This document shows, one piece after another, positions 40,612 to 49,144 of a stretch of DNA of 64,000 bases. How positions within the stretch are numbered: position 1 is the first letter of the stretch; each line of letters begins with the position of its first letter. This DNA comes from JBGLNJ01 sp034434835. GTDB lineage: Bacteria; Chloroflexota; Anaerolineae; Fen-1058. The notes beneath the pieces were generated by a model. It worked only from the letters and a program-made list of their open reading frames with translations, searched no databases and was not told where the DNA came from. The stretch is from positions 1 through 64,000 of the forward strand of contig DAOTXX010000177.1 in the NCBI GenBank assembly GCA_034434835.1. Direction: 5' to 3'. Made by a program: the position numbers and the translations under genes.

Positions 40612-41442
40612 CTAATCCTGCGGCTCCACGACCACCGCAGTGATATTGTCTTTTCCGCCAGCGGCGTTCGCTGCCTCGATCAAATGATCGCACGCTTCTT
40701 GCGGCGTAACAGCAGTCAGTGCCTTGATGATTTGATCCTCAGTGACCGACCCCCACACTCCATCACAGCACAACAGCAGTCGGTAATGAGGCGGCAACAA
40801 TTCGACGTAGGTGTCCACTTCCAACGTCTCGCTCTGCCCAACGGCCCGATACAAGATGTTTCGCTGCGGATGATGCTGTGCCTCGCCAGGTGTGATTTGC
40901 CCCAGCTCGACCAGGCGGTCCACCAGTGAATGATCCTGCGTGATCTGCCGCAGGCGGTTGCCCGCGAACAAATAAGCGCGGCTGTCACCCACATGCGCCA
41001 GATAAGCACGACCTCCTAGCACTAATGCGCACGTGAGGGTCGTCCCGCCGCCGGGCACCTGCTCGTGGACGGCCTTGTTCGCCGCCAGCACCGCATTGGA
41101 AAGCGCTTCGCTGAGCGGCGGCTGAGATGCATCGCGTTGCTCATTGAGCAAAAAAGAGCGCAGGATCTTGTTGAGAAACTGGTATGTCACCACACGCGCC
41201 GCGACGGAACTGGCCAATTCGCCCGATTGATGCCCACCCATCCCGTCGGCCAACACGAACCAGCCCAGCACTTCGGCGGGCGAGTCTCCCAACTGGGCAA
41301 GTTCGAGCGTCAAGAGGACATCCTCGTTTTGATCGCGCACCCGCCCGACATTGCTGGCACGGCCAACTCGCAACCCGTGCGCCGCCCGGAGCCGCTGCGT
41401 GGCGCCGGCGGGCTGATCATGCTTTATGACCAAATCGCGCAT
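40612..41442 (-). CDS. PP2C-type serine/threonine protein phosphatase
   Basis: A 276-residue PPM phosphatase. Metal-binding motifs are present: VRDQNEDVLL, VLADGMGGHQSGE, LAHVGDSRAYLF, CCDGVWGSVTE and GGKDNITAVVV. It removes phosphate from Ser/Thr and would counter the kinase encoded 20 nt upstream. ATG 41442 is chosen since it follows the kinase stop; a longer frame would lie within the kinase gene. Confidence 0.93.
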   Translation of the reverse strand: MRDLVIKHDQPAGATQRLRAAHGLRVGRASNVGRVRDQNEDVLLTLELAQLGDSPAEVLGWFVLADGMGGHQSGELASSVAARVVTYQFLNKILRSFLLNEQRDASQPPLSEALSNAVLAANKAVHEQVPGGGTTLTCALVLGGRAYLAHVGDSRAYLFAGNRLRQITQDHSLVDRLVELGQITPGEAQHHPQRNILYRAVGQSETLEVDTYVELLPPHYRLLLCCDGVWGSVTEDQIIKALTAVTPQEACDHLIEAANAAGGKDNITAVVVEPQD

Positions 41443-41462
41443 CCAACTCACACTGATTGTCC

Positions 41463-43358
41463 TCAAACCGCCAGAGCATACACGCGATGATCGGTCGAGC
41501 CGATATAGATCACACTGTTCCCGGCCACGGGCGACGAGGTCACCGGCCCGCCCGTGCGAAAACGCCATCGCAGCGAACCGGTGCGGGCATCCACACTGTA
41601 GACATTGCCATCTACCGATCCAAAGTACACGGCGCCTTCCAATACGACAGGTGACGACGTGACCTGGTTGTCGGTGCTAAACTTCCACACCTGGCGACCT
41701 GTGCGCGCATCCAACGCATAGACACTTTGGTCTACCGAGCCGACATAGACAGTGTCCATCTCGACCGTCGGCGACGAGATGACAGCTTTGCCGGTGCGAA
41801 AGCGCCACACTGCCCAGCCGGATCGTACGTCCAAGGCATAGACCGTGTGATCGCTTGAACCCACATAGAGTGTGTTTTCGTAGAGAGCGGGCGACGAGGT
41901 GACACTCCGCCGGGTCATGAATCGCCAGCGCATCGTGCCGCGAATGTCTACGGCATAGACTGAGCCGTCCTCGCTACCAAAGTAAATGGTCTCGTCGCCA
42001 ATCGCCGGCCGGGTGCGGATCGGACCTTCGGTCTCAAACCTCCAGGCGACACGCCCGGTCTGGACGTTCGCCGCATAGAGGCGCTGGTCGTCCGAGCCAA
42101 AGAACACGTGGTTATATTCTACACGCGGCGACGAACGGACGCAACCCTGGGTCGGGCAGGTCCAGACAATCCGGCCAGTCAGCGCGTTGATGCAATAGAG
42201 CATCCGATCTTCGGAACCGACGAACACGCGGTCTTCCCAGACATACGGCGACGAAGCGAGGCCCCCTTCGGTAGCGTATTTCCACTTGAATTTGCCCGTC
42301 TGCGCCTCGAGCGCATACACGTTGTTATCGTATGCGCCCACGTAAAGTACGCCGTTGGCCAGAGCCGGGGTAGAGCGGACCTCGTCTTCGCACGTAAACA
42401 CCCATACCGGCTCGATCTCACCGCCTGCCAGCTTGAAGGTGCCACTTCGGGTAACGGCACGCTCCGCCGGAGCCCGCAGCGACTCGAACGCCGCCTGCAT
42501 CTCTTCAATGGACGTCCAGCGTTTTTCCGGCTCATATTCCAGCGCCCGGTTAATGATCTCGACGAGGGCATCGGAAACGGTGGGGTAGATCGCCTTGATC
42601 GGACGCTCGTGGAACGAGAACGGCGGCTCAACGCGCGGATCTTGTTTGGTCAGCAAGTGATGCAACGTCGCGCCCAGCGCATAGATGTCACCGCGCGGAT
42701 CCGACACGCCGCGATACTGTTCCGGTGGGCTGTAACCTTCCGTGCCAATCATGGTGCCTTTCTGCCCGGACTGGAACAGCTTGGCGATGCCAAAGTCAAT
42801 CAGGCGGATGGTGTTGTGACTGTCCAGCATCACATTCGACGGCTTCATATCCCGAAAGACGATCGGCGGCGTATGGCTGTGCAAATAGGTCAACACCTGG
42901 CAGAGCTGAATCGCCCAGTCGAGCACGGTCTCTTGCGGAATCAAGCCGGGAGTCTCTGCCAGATAGGCTTCGAGATTTTGACCGTCAATAAACTCGATCA
43001 CCAGGTAGCTGCGGTCATTCTCGCTGAAATAGTCATAGACTTTGGGGATCGCTGGATGAGACAGCGTGGCCAGGATGTTGGCTTCGCGCTCAAAGTTCTG
43101 CACTGCCAGCGCGCGCAATTGCGGATCGGGTGCGAGATTAATGATCTCCTTGACCGCGCATAGTTTGGTGACATTAGGAAAACGAAGGTCGCGCGCCTGG
43201 TATACGGCGCTCATCCCGCCCATGCCCAGCACGCCCAAAATCTGATAACGCTGCTGGAGCACCTGACCGACCGCCAGGGTGCCGCCTGCGCGGGTCTTGA
43301 GTCCCGCGGTGATCCTGCGGGTATCCATTTCTTGAGCAAGAGGTCTGGCCTGGCTCAC
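41463..43358 (-). CDS. serine/threonine protein kinase with PQQ-type beta-propeller
   Basis: A 631-residue protein. Residues 38-300 are a Hanks-type kinase: glycine loop GVLGMGGMSAVY, Lys70 in CAVKEI, catalytic Asp170 in FRDMKPSNV (Phe replaces the His of HRD), DFG Asp188, and GTEGYSPPEQY. No transmembrane helix is seen. Residues 320-631 hold about eight PQQ-like blades with the recurring YVGSxDxxVYALDAxTG and WxFxT pattern. The propeller may sense a ligand or bind partners. The GTG at 43358 is taken; ATG 43328 is an alternative. It heads the signalling run. Confidence 0.92.
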   Translation of the reverse strand: MSQARPLAQEMDTRRITAGLKTRAGGTLAVGQVLQQRYQILGVLGMGGMSAVYQARDLRFPNVTKLCAVKEIINLAPDPQLRALAVQNFEREANILATLSHPAIPKVYDYFSENDRSYLVIEFIDGQNLEAYLAETPGLIPQETVLDWAIQLCQVLTYLHSHTPPIVFRDMKPSNVMLDSHNTIRLIDFGIAKLFQSGQKGTMIGTEGYSPPEQYRGVSDPRGDIYALGATLHHLLTKQDPRVEPPFSFHERPIKAIYPTVSDALVEIINRALEYEPEKRWTSIEEMQAAFESLRAPAERAVTRSGTFKLAGGEIEPVWVFTCEDEVRSTPALANGVLYVGAYDNNVYALEAQTGKFKWKYATEGGLASSPYVWEDRVFVGSEDRMLYCINALTGRIVWTCPTQGCVRSSPRVEYNHVFFGSDDQRLYAANVQTGRVAWRFETEGPIRTRPAIGDETIYFGSEDGSVYAVDIRGTMRWRFMTRRSVTSSPALYENTLYVGSSDHTVYALDVRSGWAVWRFRTGKAVISSPTVEMDTVYVGSVDQSVYALDARTGRQVWKFSTDNQVTSSPVVLEGAVYFGSVDGNVYSVDARTGSLRWRFRTGGPVTSSPVAGNSVIYIGSTDHRVYALAV

Positions 43359-43514
43359 TTTGACACCATGACTTTTACAGCTTCAATTTTGAGTTTGAAG
43401 GTCTCGTCTGCCTTGGGGGACACGGAAGACTCTCGCAAGCTCGACTGGGTATACAAAGCCTCTCCGGGCAGGCTATTACAATTATAATGCGGTTCGGGTC
43501 TCTATGCAATACGC

Positions 43515-43611
43515 CTAGCAGTTTGTCGGAGAGCCGATAGTCTCCGCTAAAAATGGCGGTGCCAGAAACCCGTTTTCTCGGAGAAAACGGGTTTCTCCGA
43601 CAGGCTGCTAG
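43515..43611. mobile_element. MITE-B copy 2
   Basis: A 97-bp element with CTAG at both ends. Left CTAGCAGTTTGTCGGAGA and inverted right CTAGCAGCCTGTCGGAGA match at 16 of 18 positions. The core palindrome GAAACCCGTTTTCTC/GAGAAAACGGGTTTC is intact. It fills most of the gap between the kinase and MFS genes. Confidence 0.85.
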
Positions 43612-43624
43612 AGTCATGCCAGCT

Positions 43625-43653
43625 TTGGAAAATTGATGGCCGGGTGTTATAAT
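43625..43653 (+). promoter_or_regulatory. sigma70-type promoter of the MFS gene
   Basis: TTGGAA (43625-43630), 17-nt spacer, TATAAT (43648-43653), preceded by TG as an extended -10. It begins 14 nt past the MITE-B copy. Confidence 0.8.
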
Positions 43654-43681
43654 CGCGCCATCCAACGGAGGAAAGGCAGGG

Positions 43682-44983
43682 TTGTCGTCAGAGGTTGTCC
43701 GGTCGGACAAGATCGAGTCGTCTGTCATGCCCCAGCTACGGCGCAATTTTACACTGGGCATACTCAACGGCGCATTGTTCATCCTGGCAGAGAATCTCAT
43801 TGACCCGGCGCTGGTGTTGACGTGGTTCCTGGGACGGCTGTCGGCTTCGAACGTGCTGATCGGCCTGGTAGTGCCCTTGCGCGATGCAGGCTGGTTTCTG
43901 CCGCAATTGTTCATGGCGCCCTACCTGGCGCGATGGCCTTACAAGCTGCCCACTTATTCGACCGCAGCGCTAGTTCGGAGCGTGGTCTGGGCGATGATGG
44001 CTGTTGTGATATTGACTCAAAGCGATCGGACGGTGTTGATCGTGGGCTTTTTTGTACCGTTTGTGATCAACAGCCTGGCTTCGGGTTGGGCCGGGCTGCC
44101 GTTCATGGAGATTGTCGCCAAGACGATCCCGGTCGAGCAACGCGGATCGTATTTTGGCATCAGAATGTTGACCGGCGGGCTGTTGAGCATAGCGGGCAGC
44201 CTGGTCGTGCGATGGGCATTGGGCGAACAACTGGGCCGTTCGTTTCCTGCCAACGTCGGCCAGCTCATGGCGATTTCGGCGTTGTTCGCCGCCAGCGGGC
44301 TGTTTGCGTTCACGCTCGTGAGCGAGCCGCCCAGCGAAACGACCCAGCCGGCGAGCCTCGGAGCGCACCTGGGCCGTGCAGCTCGCTTGCCGCAGACTGA
44401 TCGCAACTTTGGGTTGTTTCTTGCGACGCGCGTGTTGCTGATGGCCGCGCAGATGGGGACGCCGTTCTTTGCAGTGTATGCTTCCCGTGAGCTAGGCGCA
44501 GGGGCCGAGATGGTGAGTGTATATCTGGCCGCCAGCACCGCGGCGTCGCTGGTTTCCAACCTGGGCTGGAGCCGGATCTCGGATCGGCGCGGTAATCGTT
44601 TGGTGATCCAACTGGCGGCAAGTCTCGGTCTGGCGATGATGTTGTGGGCCTGGCTGATCGGACCGCTTGAGCGGGCATTGGAATGGGCTGTCCTTGCGCC
44701 GTGGTTGTTCGCGATCGTCTTTGCTTTGGCAGGCGCATTTCAGTCCGGTATTGGCCTGGGCGGCATGAGCCTGCTTTTGGAAATTGCGCCGGCGGCCGAT
44801 CGCGGATTGTACGTAGGACTGGCGAACAGCGTGCTCGGCGTGACGCTGCTGGCGACATCGCTCGGCGGCGTGCTGGTGGACTGGCTTGGCTACCGGGGAT
44901 TGTTCCTCGTCACGCTGATCTGCTATGCAGCCGGGCTGTGGACGGCGACGCTGCTGCGCGAGCCAAGGTGGGCTGATAGCTGA
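43682..44983 (+). CDS. MFS transporter
   Basis: A 433-residue protein with about twelve membrane helices. MFS-type loops can be seen (ARWPYKLPTY between helices 2 and 3; SRISDRRGNRL in the second half, the motif A equivalent). The substrate is unknown. TTG 43682 is preferred since AAAGG and GGAGG precede it at 5-10 nt; ATG 43727 is the alternative. The 3' end runs into heptad repeat DNA (GCTGATAGCTGATGG), which supplies the last residues. Confidence 0.87.
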   Translation: MSSEVVRSDKIESSVMPQLRRNFTLGILNGALFILAENLIDPALVLTWFLGRLSASNVLIGLVVPLRDAGWFLPQLFMAPYLARWPYKLPTYSTAALVRSVVWAMMAVVILTQSDRTVLIVGFFVPFVINSLASGWAGLPFMEIVAKTIPVEQRGSYFGIRMLTGGLLSIAGSLVVRWALGEQLGRSFPANVGQLMAISALFAASGLFAFTLVSEPPSETTQPASLGAHLGRAARLPQTDRNFGLFLATRVLLMAAQMGTPFFAVYASRELGAGAEMVSVYLAASTAASLVSNLGWSRISDRRGNRLVIQLAASLGLAMMLWAWLIGPLERALEWAVLAPWLFAIVFALAGAFQSGIGLGGMSLLLEIAPAADRGLYVGLANSVLGVTLLATSLGGVLVDWLGYRGLFLVTLICYAAGLWTATLLREPRWADS

Positions 44984-45045
44984 TGGCGGATGGCAGATGG
45001 CCAATGGCGGACGACAAAGGATGAAGGACAAAGAGCAGTCGGTGT
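44970..45045. repeat. degenerate 7-nt tandem repeat array
   Basis: Units GCTGATA, GCTGATG, GCGGATG, GCAGATG, GCCAATG, GCGGACG and then AGGATGA, AGGACAA. It spans the end of the MFS gene and the gap before hemW. Confidence 0.8.
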
Positions 45046-45051
45046 GACAAC

Positions 45052-46290
45052 ATGAGAATCGGGTTATACATCCACATCCCCTTCTGTCGTTCCAAGTGCG
45101 CGTACTGCGATTTCAACGCATACGCCGGGATGCGGTCGCTGTATGAACCGTATGCGCGCGCAGTTGTGCGTGAAATATACAATACCCAATACCCACTGCC
45201 CGATTTGAAGGTAGAAACGATCTACTTGGGCGGAGGCACGCCTTCGCTGTTGCCATTGCCGCTCTTGAGCGAGATTCTGATGGCCTGTCGCGCGACGTTC
45301 GAGGTATCGCCACAGGCCGAGATCTCACTTGAAGCCAACCCCGGCACAGTGGACGCAGCGTATCTCGAAGGACTGCGGGGGCTTGGCGTGAACCGGCTGA
45401 GCCTGGGCGTGCAAAGCGCGCATCAATCGGAATTGGATTTCTTCAAGCGCGGCCACAGCTTCGCCGATGCGGTCGAATCCTTCAGGCTGGCACGCGCGGC
45501 AGGCTTTGACAATCTGAACGTTGATCTCATCTACGGCATCCCGCATCAGACAATGACGATGTGGCAAGAGACCGTCGAGCGCACATTGGAGCTGGAGCCT
45601 GATCACGTCTCGATGTATTGCCTCACTGTTGAGGAGCGCACGACGTTGGCGGTGTGGGTCCGGCGCGGCCAAGTGCCTATGCCGGATGATGACCTGGCAG
45701 CCGATATGGTCACTTGGGCTAACAAGCGACTGGAGCGCGATGGACTGGTGCGATACGAAATATCGAATTGGGCGCGTCCCTCATCCCCGACCCTTCTCCC
45801 CTCGGGAGAAGGGCGTTTTCCCCTCTCCCCCTGGGAGAGGGATTGGGGGAGAGGGGAAAGCCGTGACCTGCGCTGTCACCACAACCTGATCTACTGGCGC
45901 AACCAACCTTATCTGGGCCTGGGCGCAGGGGCACATTCCAGTCTGAACGGACAGCGATTTTGGAACGTTGACCATCCGCGCGAGTACGTCCAGCGGATCG
46001 AAACCGGGGCAGGTCCAAGGGCCGGAGGGGAAAGCATCGGGCGCGAGCTGGAAATGGGCGAGACCATGATGCTGGGGTTGCGGCTGGTGGACGGCGTCAG
46101 CTTGGCGCACTTTGAAGAAAGATTCGGAATCCCTATGCGCCAGATTTACTCGAGCGAGCTTGCAGAGCTTGCAGAGCAAGGCTTGATCGAGGTGGACGAT
46201 GTCGGCGTGCGACTGACACAGAAAGGTTGGCTGTTAGGGAACCGCGTCTTTGCTGCGTTCTTGCCGACTGCAAGTCGAGGTGTGCAATGA
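45052..46290 (+). CDS. hemW: radical SAM haem chaperone HemW-like protein
   Basis: A 412-residue radical SAM protein. The cluster motif is CRSKCAYCDF (CX3CX2C), followed by YLGGGTPSLLP, SLEANPGTVD, RLSLGVQS and DLIYGIPHQT, the HemW/HemN pattern. The HemW haem motif region RHN appears as CHHNLIYWRNQPYLGLGAGAHS. Between WARPS and CHHN there is an in-frame insert of about 30 residues (TLLPSGEGRF, SPWERDWGRGE) coded by a palindromic repeat; without it the length is about 382, normal for HemW. It is probably involved in haem insertion rather than being a true coproporphyrinogen oxidase. Confidence 0.92.
   Translation: MRIGLYIHIPFCRSKCAYCDFNAYAGMRSLYEPYARAVVREIYNTQYPLPDLKVETIYLGGGTPSLLPLPLLSEILMACRATFEVSPQAEISLEANPGTVDAAYLEGLRGLGVNRLSLGVQSAHQSELDFFKRGHSFADAVESFRLARAAGFDNLNVDLIYGIPHQTMTMWQETVERTLELEPDHVSMYCLTVEERTTLAVWVRRGQVPMPDDDLAADMVTWANKRLERDGLVRYEISNWARPSSPTLLPSGEGRFPLSPWERDWGRGESRDLRCHHNLIYWRNQPYLGLGAGAHSSLNGQRFWNVDHPREYVQRIETGAGPRAGGESIGRELEMGETMMLGLRLVDGVSLAHFEERFGIPMRQIYSSELAELAEQGLIEVDDVGVRLTQKGWLLGNRVFAAFLPTASRGVQ
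45778..45868. repeat. palindromic repeat inserted in frame within hemW
   Basis: About 90 bp: CCCTTCTCCCCTCGGGAGAAGGG and CCCTCTCCCCCTGGGAGAGGG are two adjacent hairpins, followed by ATTGGGGGAGAGGGG. It keeps the hemW frame open. A related element lies at 34760-34866. Confidence 0.85.
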
Positions 46291-46529
46291 GTTCTCAAGA
46301 TCCCAACTTGCGCGTGGATGATGAGCCAGAAGAGAAACGGCCATTTGGCACCGGCGAAGAGGAAGAACCAGAATCCAGCGGGCTGGCACTTGACCCGTAT
46401 GCTGACGATCTGCTTATCGAGCCGAGACGGAAAGGCAGGTTGCCGTGGCGGTGGATCGGTGTGGTGATCGTGTTAGCGCTCGTTGCACTGGCACTGGCAC
46501 TGATCGTGCTCCGCATGCGCAGCGGATAA
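46287..46529 (+). CDS. small acidic single-pass membrane protein
   Basis: An 80-residue protein: acidic N-terminal part (DDEPEEKRPFGTGEEEEPES), basic stop PRRKGRLPWRW and one C-terminal helix IGVVIVLALVALALALIVL. It is a predicted tail-anchored or single-pass protein of unknown role. The ATG overlaps the hemW stop (ATGA). Confidence 0.65.
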   Translation: MSSQDPNLRVDDEPEEKRPFGTGEEEEPESSGLALDPYADDLLIEPRRKGRLPWRWIGVVIVLALVALALALIVLRMRSG

Positions 46530-46540
46530 TACCTCCCGGT

Positions 46541-47545
46541 TCAGGCTTTGCGACCTAACAAACTCTCTGCTAGATCGAACAATGCCCGCCCCGCATCGCC
46601 CGATGCACCGCTGGCCTGCAGCGCCGCCAACGAGCGTTCATGATGCTCGCGTGCGGCTTGCTCTGCAAATCCGCGCGCGCCGACCGCGTCCATCTCTGCA
46701 ATCGCCGCCGGCACGTCTACCTCCGGGGCGGCGTAAAGCGCACGCAGTTTTTCGCTGCGCTCCAGCGCGTACACCACGGGCAGCGATTTCTTTCGAGTAG
46801 CTACGTCGCTTTCGGCGGACTTGCCGGTGAGCGCCTCGTCGCCCCAGATGCCGAGAATGTCGTCTTGAATTTGGAACGCCAGGCCCAGCTCACGCCCGAA
46901 GGTCTGGTAATGCTCAACGACGTTGCTTCCCGCCAGCGTCGCGCCGATCGCAACCGAAGCACCGATCAGCGCGGCGGTCTTGCCCGAGATCATGTTCATG
47001 TACTCGTCCACGTCCACCCGATCGCGCGACTCGAACGAGAGATCGAGATACTGTCCGTGCGTGAGCGAAAGGCACGCGCGGTCGAACACCTGGCGCACGT
47101 CAATGATACGTTCGCAGGGTACACCGCGACGGCGGAGGCGATCAATTGCCAGGTGCGCGATGGCAAACAATCCGTCGCCGGAATTGGTCGCTTGCGGGAT
47201 GCCCCACAGTGCCCACACCGAGGGCCGCCCGCGCCGCGTAGGACTCTGGTCCTCGATGTCGTCATGGATGAGCGAGAAATTATGCAGCAGCTCGATCCCG
47301 GCGGCGGCGGGAATGGCGTGCGCCGGATCGCCTTGCGCGGCCTGGCAGGCGAGAATGCACAGCATCGGGCGGATGCGCTTGCCAGAACTCACCTGCGCCG
47401 GCTGGAAATGCTCATCGGCCCAGCCCAGGTGATAATGAAGCATCCCATAGTATCCGGTCAACGCCGGATCGGGCACAGCCAGGCACTCTCGCATCTCGGC
47501 CTCGATCTGGGGAACATAGTGGGCAAAGAGTTGTTTGAGGTTCAT
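46541..47545 (-). CDS. polyprenyl synthetase (GGPP/FPP synthase type)
   Basis: A 334-residue trans-prenyl transferase. Asp-rich motif 1 is in LIHDDIEDQSPTRRG, motif 2 in QIQDDILGIWGD, and the substrate-binding block is SSGKRIRPML. Residues before motif 1 (ELLHNFSL) fit a geranylgeranyl-type enzyme, but chain length cannot be told from sequence by eye. It lies downstream of fni in the same direction, so IPP/DMAPP isomerisation and condensation may be co-regulated. GGAG precedes the ATG. Confidence 0.9.
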   Translation of the reverse strand: MNLKQLFAHYVPQIEAEMRECLAVPDPALTGYYGMLHYHLGWADEHFQPAQVSSGKRIRPMLCILACQAAQGDPAHAIPAAAGIELLHNFSLIHDDIEDQSPTRRGRPSVWALWGIPQATNSGDGLFAIAHLAIDRLRRRGVPCERIIDVRQVFDRACLSLTHGQYLDLSFESRDRVDVDEYMNMISGKTAALIGASVAIGATLAGSNVVEHYQTFGRELGLAFQIQDDILGIWGDEALTGKSAESDVATRKKSLPVVYALERSEKLRALYAAPEVDVPAAIAEMDAVGARGFAEQAAREHHERSLAALQASGASGDAGRALFDLAESLLGRKA

Positions 47546-47557
47546 GAGGACTCCGTA

Positions 47558-47592
47558 TTCCGTATTGCGTAAACGGAACACGCAATACGGAA
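47558..47592. repeat. 13-bp hairpin made of heptad-like units
   Basis: TTCCGTATTGCGT, 9-nt loop, ACGCAATACGGAA, between fni and the prenyl synthase gene. The CGTATTC/CGTATTG units have a period of seven to eight. Confidence 0.65.
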
Positions 47593-47606
47593 TAAACAGT
47601 AGACAG

Positions 47607-48632
47607 CTAGACGCGAACCAGTGGCGTATGCTGCAAGGCTTCAATGTTGCCCGCGCTCGCCGCAAACATGGCGATGCGCAGTTCGGTGATGACTTCGGAC
47701 ACGGCTTCTTCAGCAGCTTGTTCGCTTTGGGCGGCAGCTTTGAGGAACAGACGCGCGATCCCGCCGACAGTTGCTCCGAGCGCAATGCATTTGGCGACAT
47801 CCACGCCATCGCGCAACCCGCCGCTGGCAATGATCGGAAGGTCGGGCGCGCCGCGCTTGGCCATCAAAATGCTTTCCGCGGTGGGGATGCCCCAATCGCG
47901 GAATCGCCCGGCCACGCGCCGCTGCGACGGCGTCACCGCGCGGTGCTTTTCGACCTCGCTCCACGAGGTTCCGCCACCGCCGGCCACGTCAATCGCTGCG
48001 ACGCCCGCCCCGGCCAGTTGACGCGCGGCCTGCTCGCTGATGCCCCAACCGACTTCTTTGGCGATCACCGGCACGCCCAACGTCCGGCACACAGCTTCGA
48101 TCTTTTTCAACAAGCCAGAGAAATTCCCATCGCCTTCCGGCTGGACGGCCTCTTGCAGCGCGTTGAGGTGCAAGATGAGCGCGTCCGCACCGATCATCTC
48201 AACGGCCTCTCGGCAGTGTTCCACATCGTAACCATAGTTGAGCTGCACCGCGCCCAGATTGGCAAACAGCAAAATGTCCGGGGCCACGTCCCGGACGCGG
48301 AAGGTATCAGCCAGTTCAGGGTGCTGAAGGGCAGCGCGCTGGCTGCCCACCCCCATCGCGATCCCATGCGCCTGGGCTGCGCGAGCCAGCCGCCGGTTGA
48401 TCTCGTGCGCCCGCTCCGTCCCGCCCGTCATCGAAGAGATCAGCAACGGCGCTCGAAGCTGTTTGCCCAATAGAGTGGTCCTTGTGTCCACCTGGGCCAG
48501 GTCGAACTCCGGCACGGCCTGGTGGATAAAACGGTAATACTCCAGCCCGGTCGTCAGGCTCGAGTCCACGTTCTCTTCCAGGTTGATGCGGATGTGGTCG
48601 CTTTTGCGTCGTTCCAGCATAAAGGGCACCAT
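47607..48632 (-). CDS. fni: type 2 isopentenyl-diphosphate delta-isomerase
   Basis: A 341-residue FMN/NADPH-dependent enzyme that interconverts IPP and DMAPP. Family blocks: RKSDHIRINLEENV, PLLISSMTGGT, GSQRAAL, LHLNALQEAVQPEGD, VPVIAKEVGWGIS, IDVAGGGGTSW and SGGLRDGVD. Two ATGs (48632 and 48620) are possible starts, as neither has a strong ribosome site; the first lies next to a palindromic repeat. It is upstream of a prenyl synthase gene, consistent with isoprenoid supply. Confidence 0.93.
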   Translation of the reverse strand: MVPFMLERRKSDHIRINLEENVDSSLTTGLEYYRFIHQAVPEFDLAQVDTRTTLLGKQLRAPLLISSMTGGTERAHEINRRLARAAQAHGIAMGVGSQRAALQHPELADTFRVRDVAPDILLFANLGAVQLNYGYDVEHCREAVEMIGADALILHLNALQEAVQPEGDGNFSGLLKKIEAVCRTLGVPVIAKEVGWGISEQAARQLAGAGVAAIDVAGGGGTSWSEVEKHRAVTPSQRRVAGRFRDWGIPTAESILMAKRGAPDLPIIASGGLRDGVDVAKCIALGATVGGIARLFLKAAAQSEQAAEEAVSEVITELRIAMFAASAGNIEALQHTPLVRV

Positions 48633-48634
48633 CG

Positions 48635-48690
48635 GGGCGACCCTGGTAGTCGCCCATAGGGCAGCCACAAGGACTGTCCCTGCAATACTG
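48635..48690. repeat. palindromic repeat at the fni 5' end
   Basis: GGGCGAC, 7-nt loop, GTCGCCC (48635-48655), followed by a weaker hairpin GGGCAGCC...GGACTGTCCC. This touches the proposed fni start region and replaces any normal ribosome site. Confidence 0.5.
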
Positions 48691-48767
48691 CGCAACCTTT
48701 TCCAAAAGGCGGTGTTGTATAGGGCGGTGCAGAGTCTACCACGCCTGTACCCCTTGTCAAGAGGTGC

Positions 48768-48795
48768 TTGACAATATTTCCGGGGCTGATACAAT
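48768..48795 (+). promoter_or_regulatory. sigma70-type promoter of acpP
   Basis: TTGACA (48768-48773), 16-nt spacer, TACAAT (48790-48795) preceded by TGA. About 25 nt of leader follow to the AAGGAGG site. Confidence 0.8.
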
Positions 48796-48825
48796 TGCGC
48801 CCACACCAGTCAAGGAGGCTATCAA

Positions 48826-49071
48826 ATGGCAGAAGGCACGATTTTCGAGCGCGTCCAAAAGATCATTGTCGAACTTTTGGGCGTGGATGCTTCGAAGGTG
48901 ACGATGGAAGCGCGCTTCCGTGAGGACCTGGAGGCCGATTCACTCGACCTGGTCGAGCTGATCATGGCCTTTGAGGAAGAGTTCGGTGGCGAGATTTCCG
49001 ACGAGGACGCTCAAAAGATCACGACCGTCGGCCAGGCGGTCGAGTACCTCGAAACCCATCTCGCGAAATAA
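48826..49071 (+). CDS. acpP: acyl carrier protein
   Basis: An 81-residue acidic helical protein. The phosphopantetheine attachment site is the Ser of DSLDLVELI. It carries acyl chains in fatty acid synthesis. AAGGAGG stands 6 nt before the ATG, and a good promoter and a terminator bound the gene, so it is a single-gene unit. No other fab genes are near. Confidence 0.97.
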   Translation: MAEGTIFERVQKIIVELLGVDASKVTMEARFREDLEADSLDLVELIMAFEEEFGGEISDEDAQKITTVGQAVEYLETHLAK

Positions 49072-49091
49072 TCTTTTGGATCGTAACAGAT

Positions 49092-49136
49092 GACGCAGCC
49101 ATCGGCGCAGTGTGTGCCGATGGCTCGTCGCTTTTT
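49092..49136 (+). terminator. rho-independent terminator of acpP
   Basis: AGCCATCGGC/GCCGATGGCT, extended by GACG/CGTC, then GCTTTTT. It lies 20 nt past the stop codon. Confidence 0.85.
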
Positions 49137-49144
49137 GAGTAGCC

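Noticed and set aside
43375..43914. Minus-strand open frame of 179 codons before the MFS gene
   Set aside because: Most of it is the MITE-B copy and the antisense of the MFS gene; the same peptide (KPVFSEKTGF-like) appears at the other MITE-B copy, showing it is repeat-derived.
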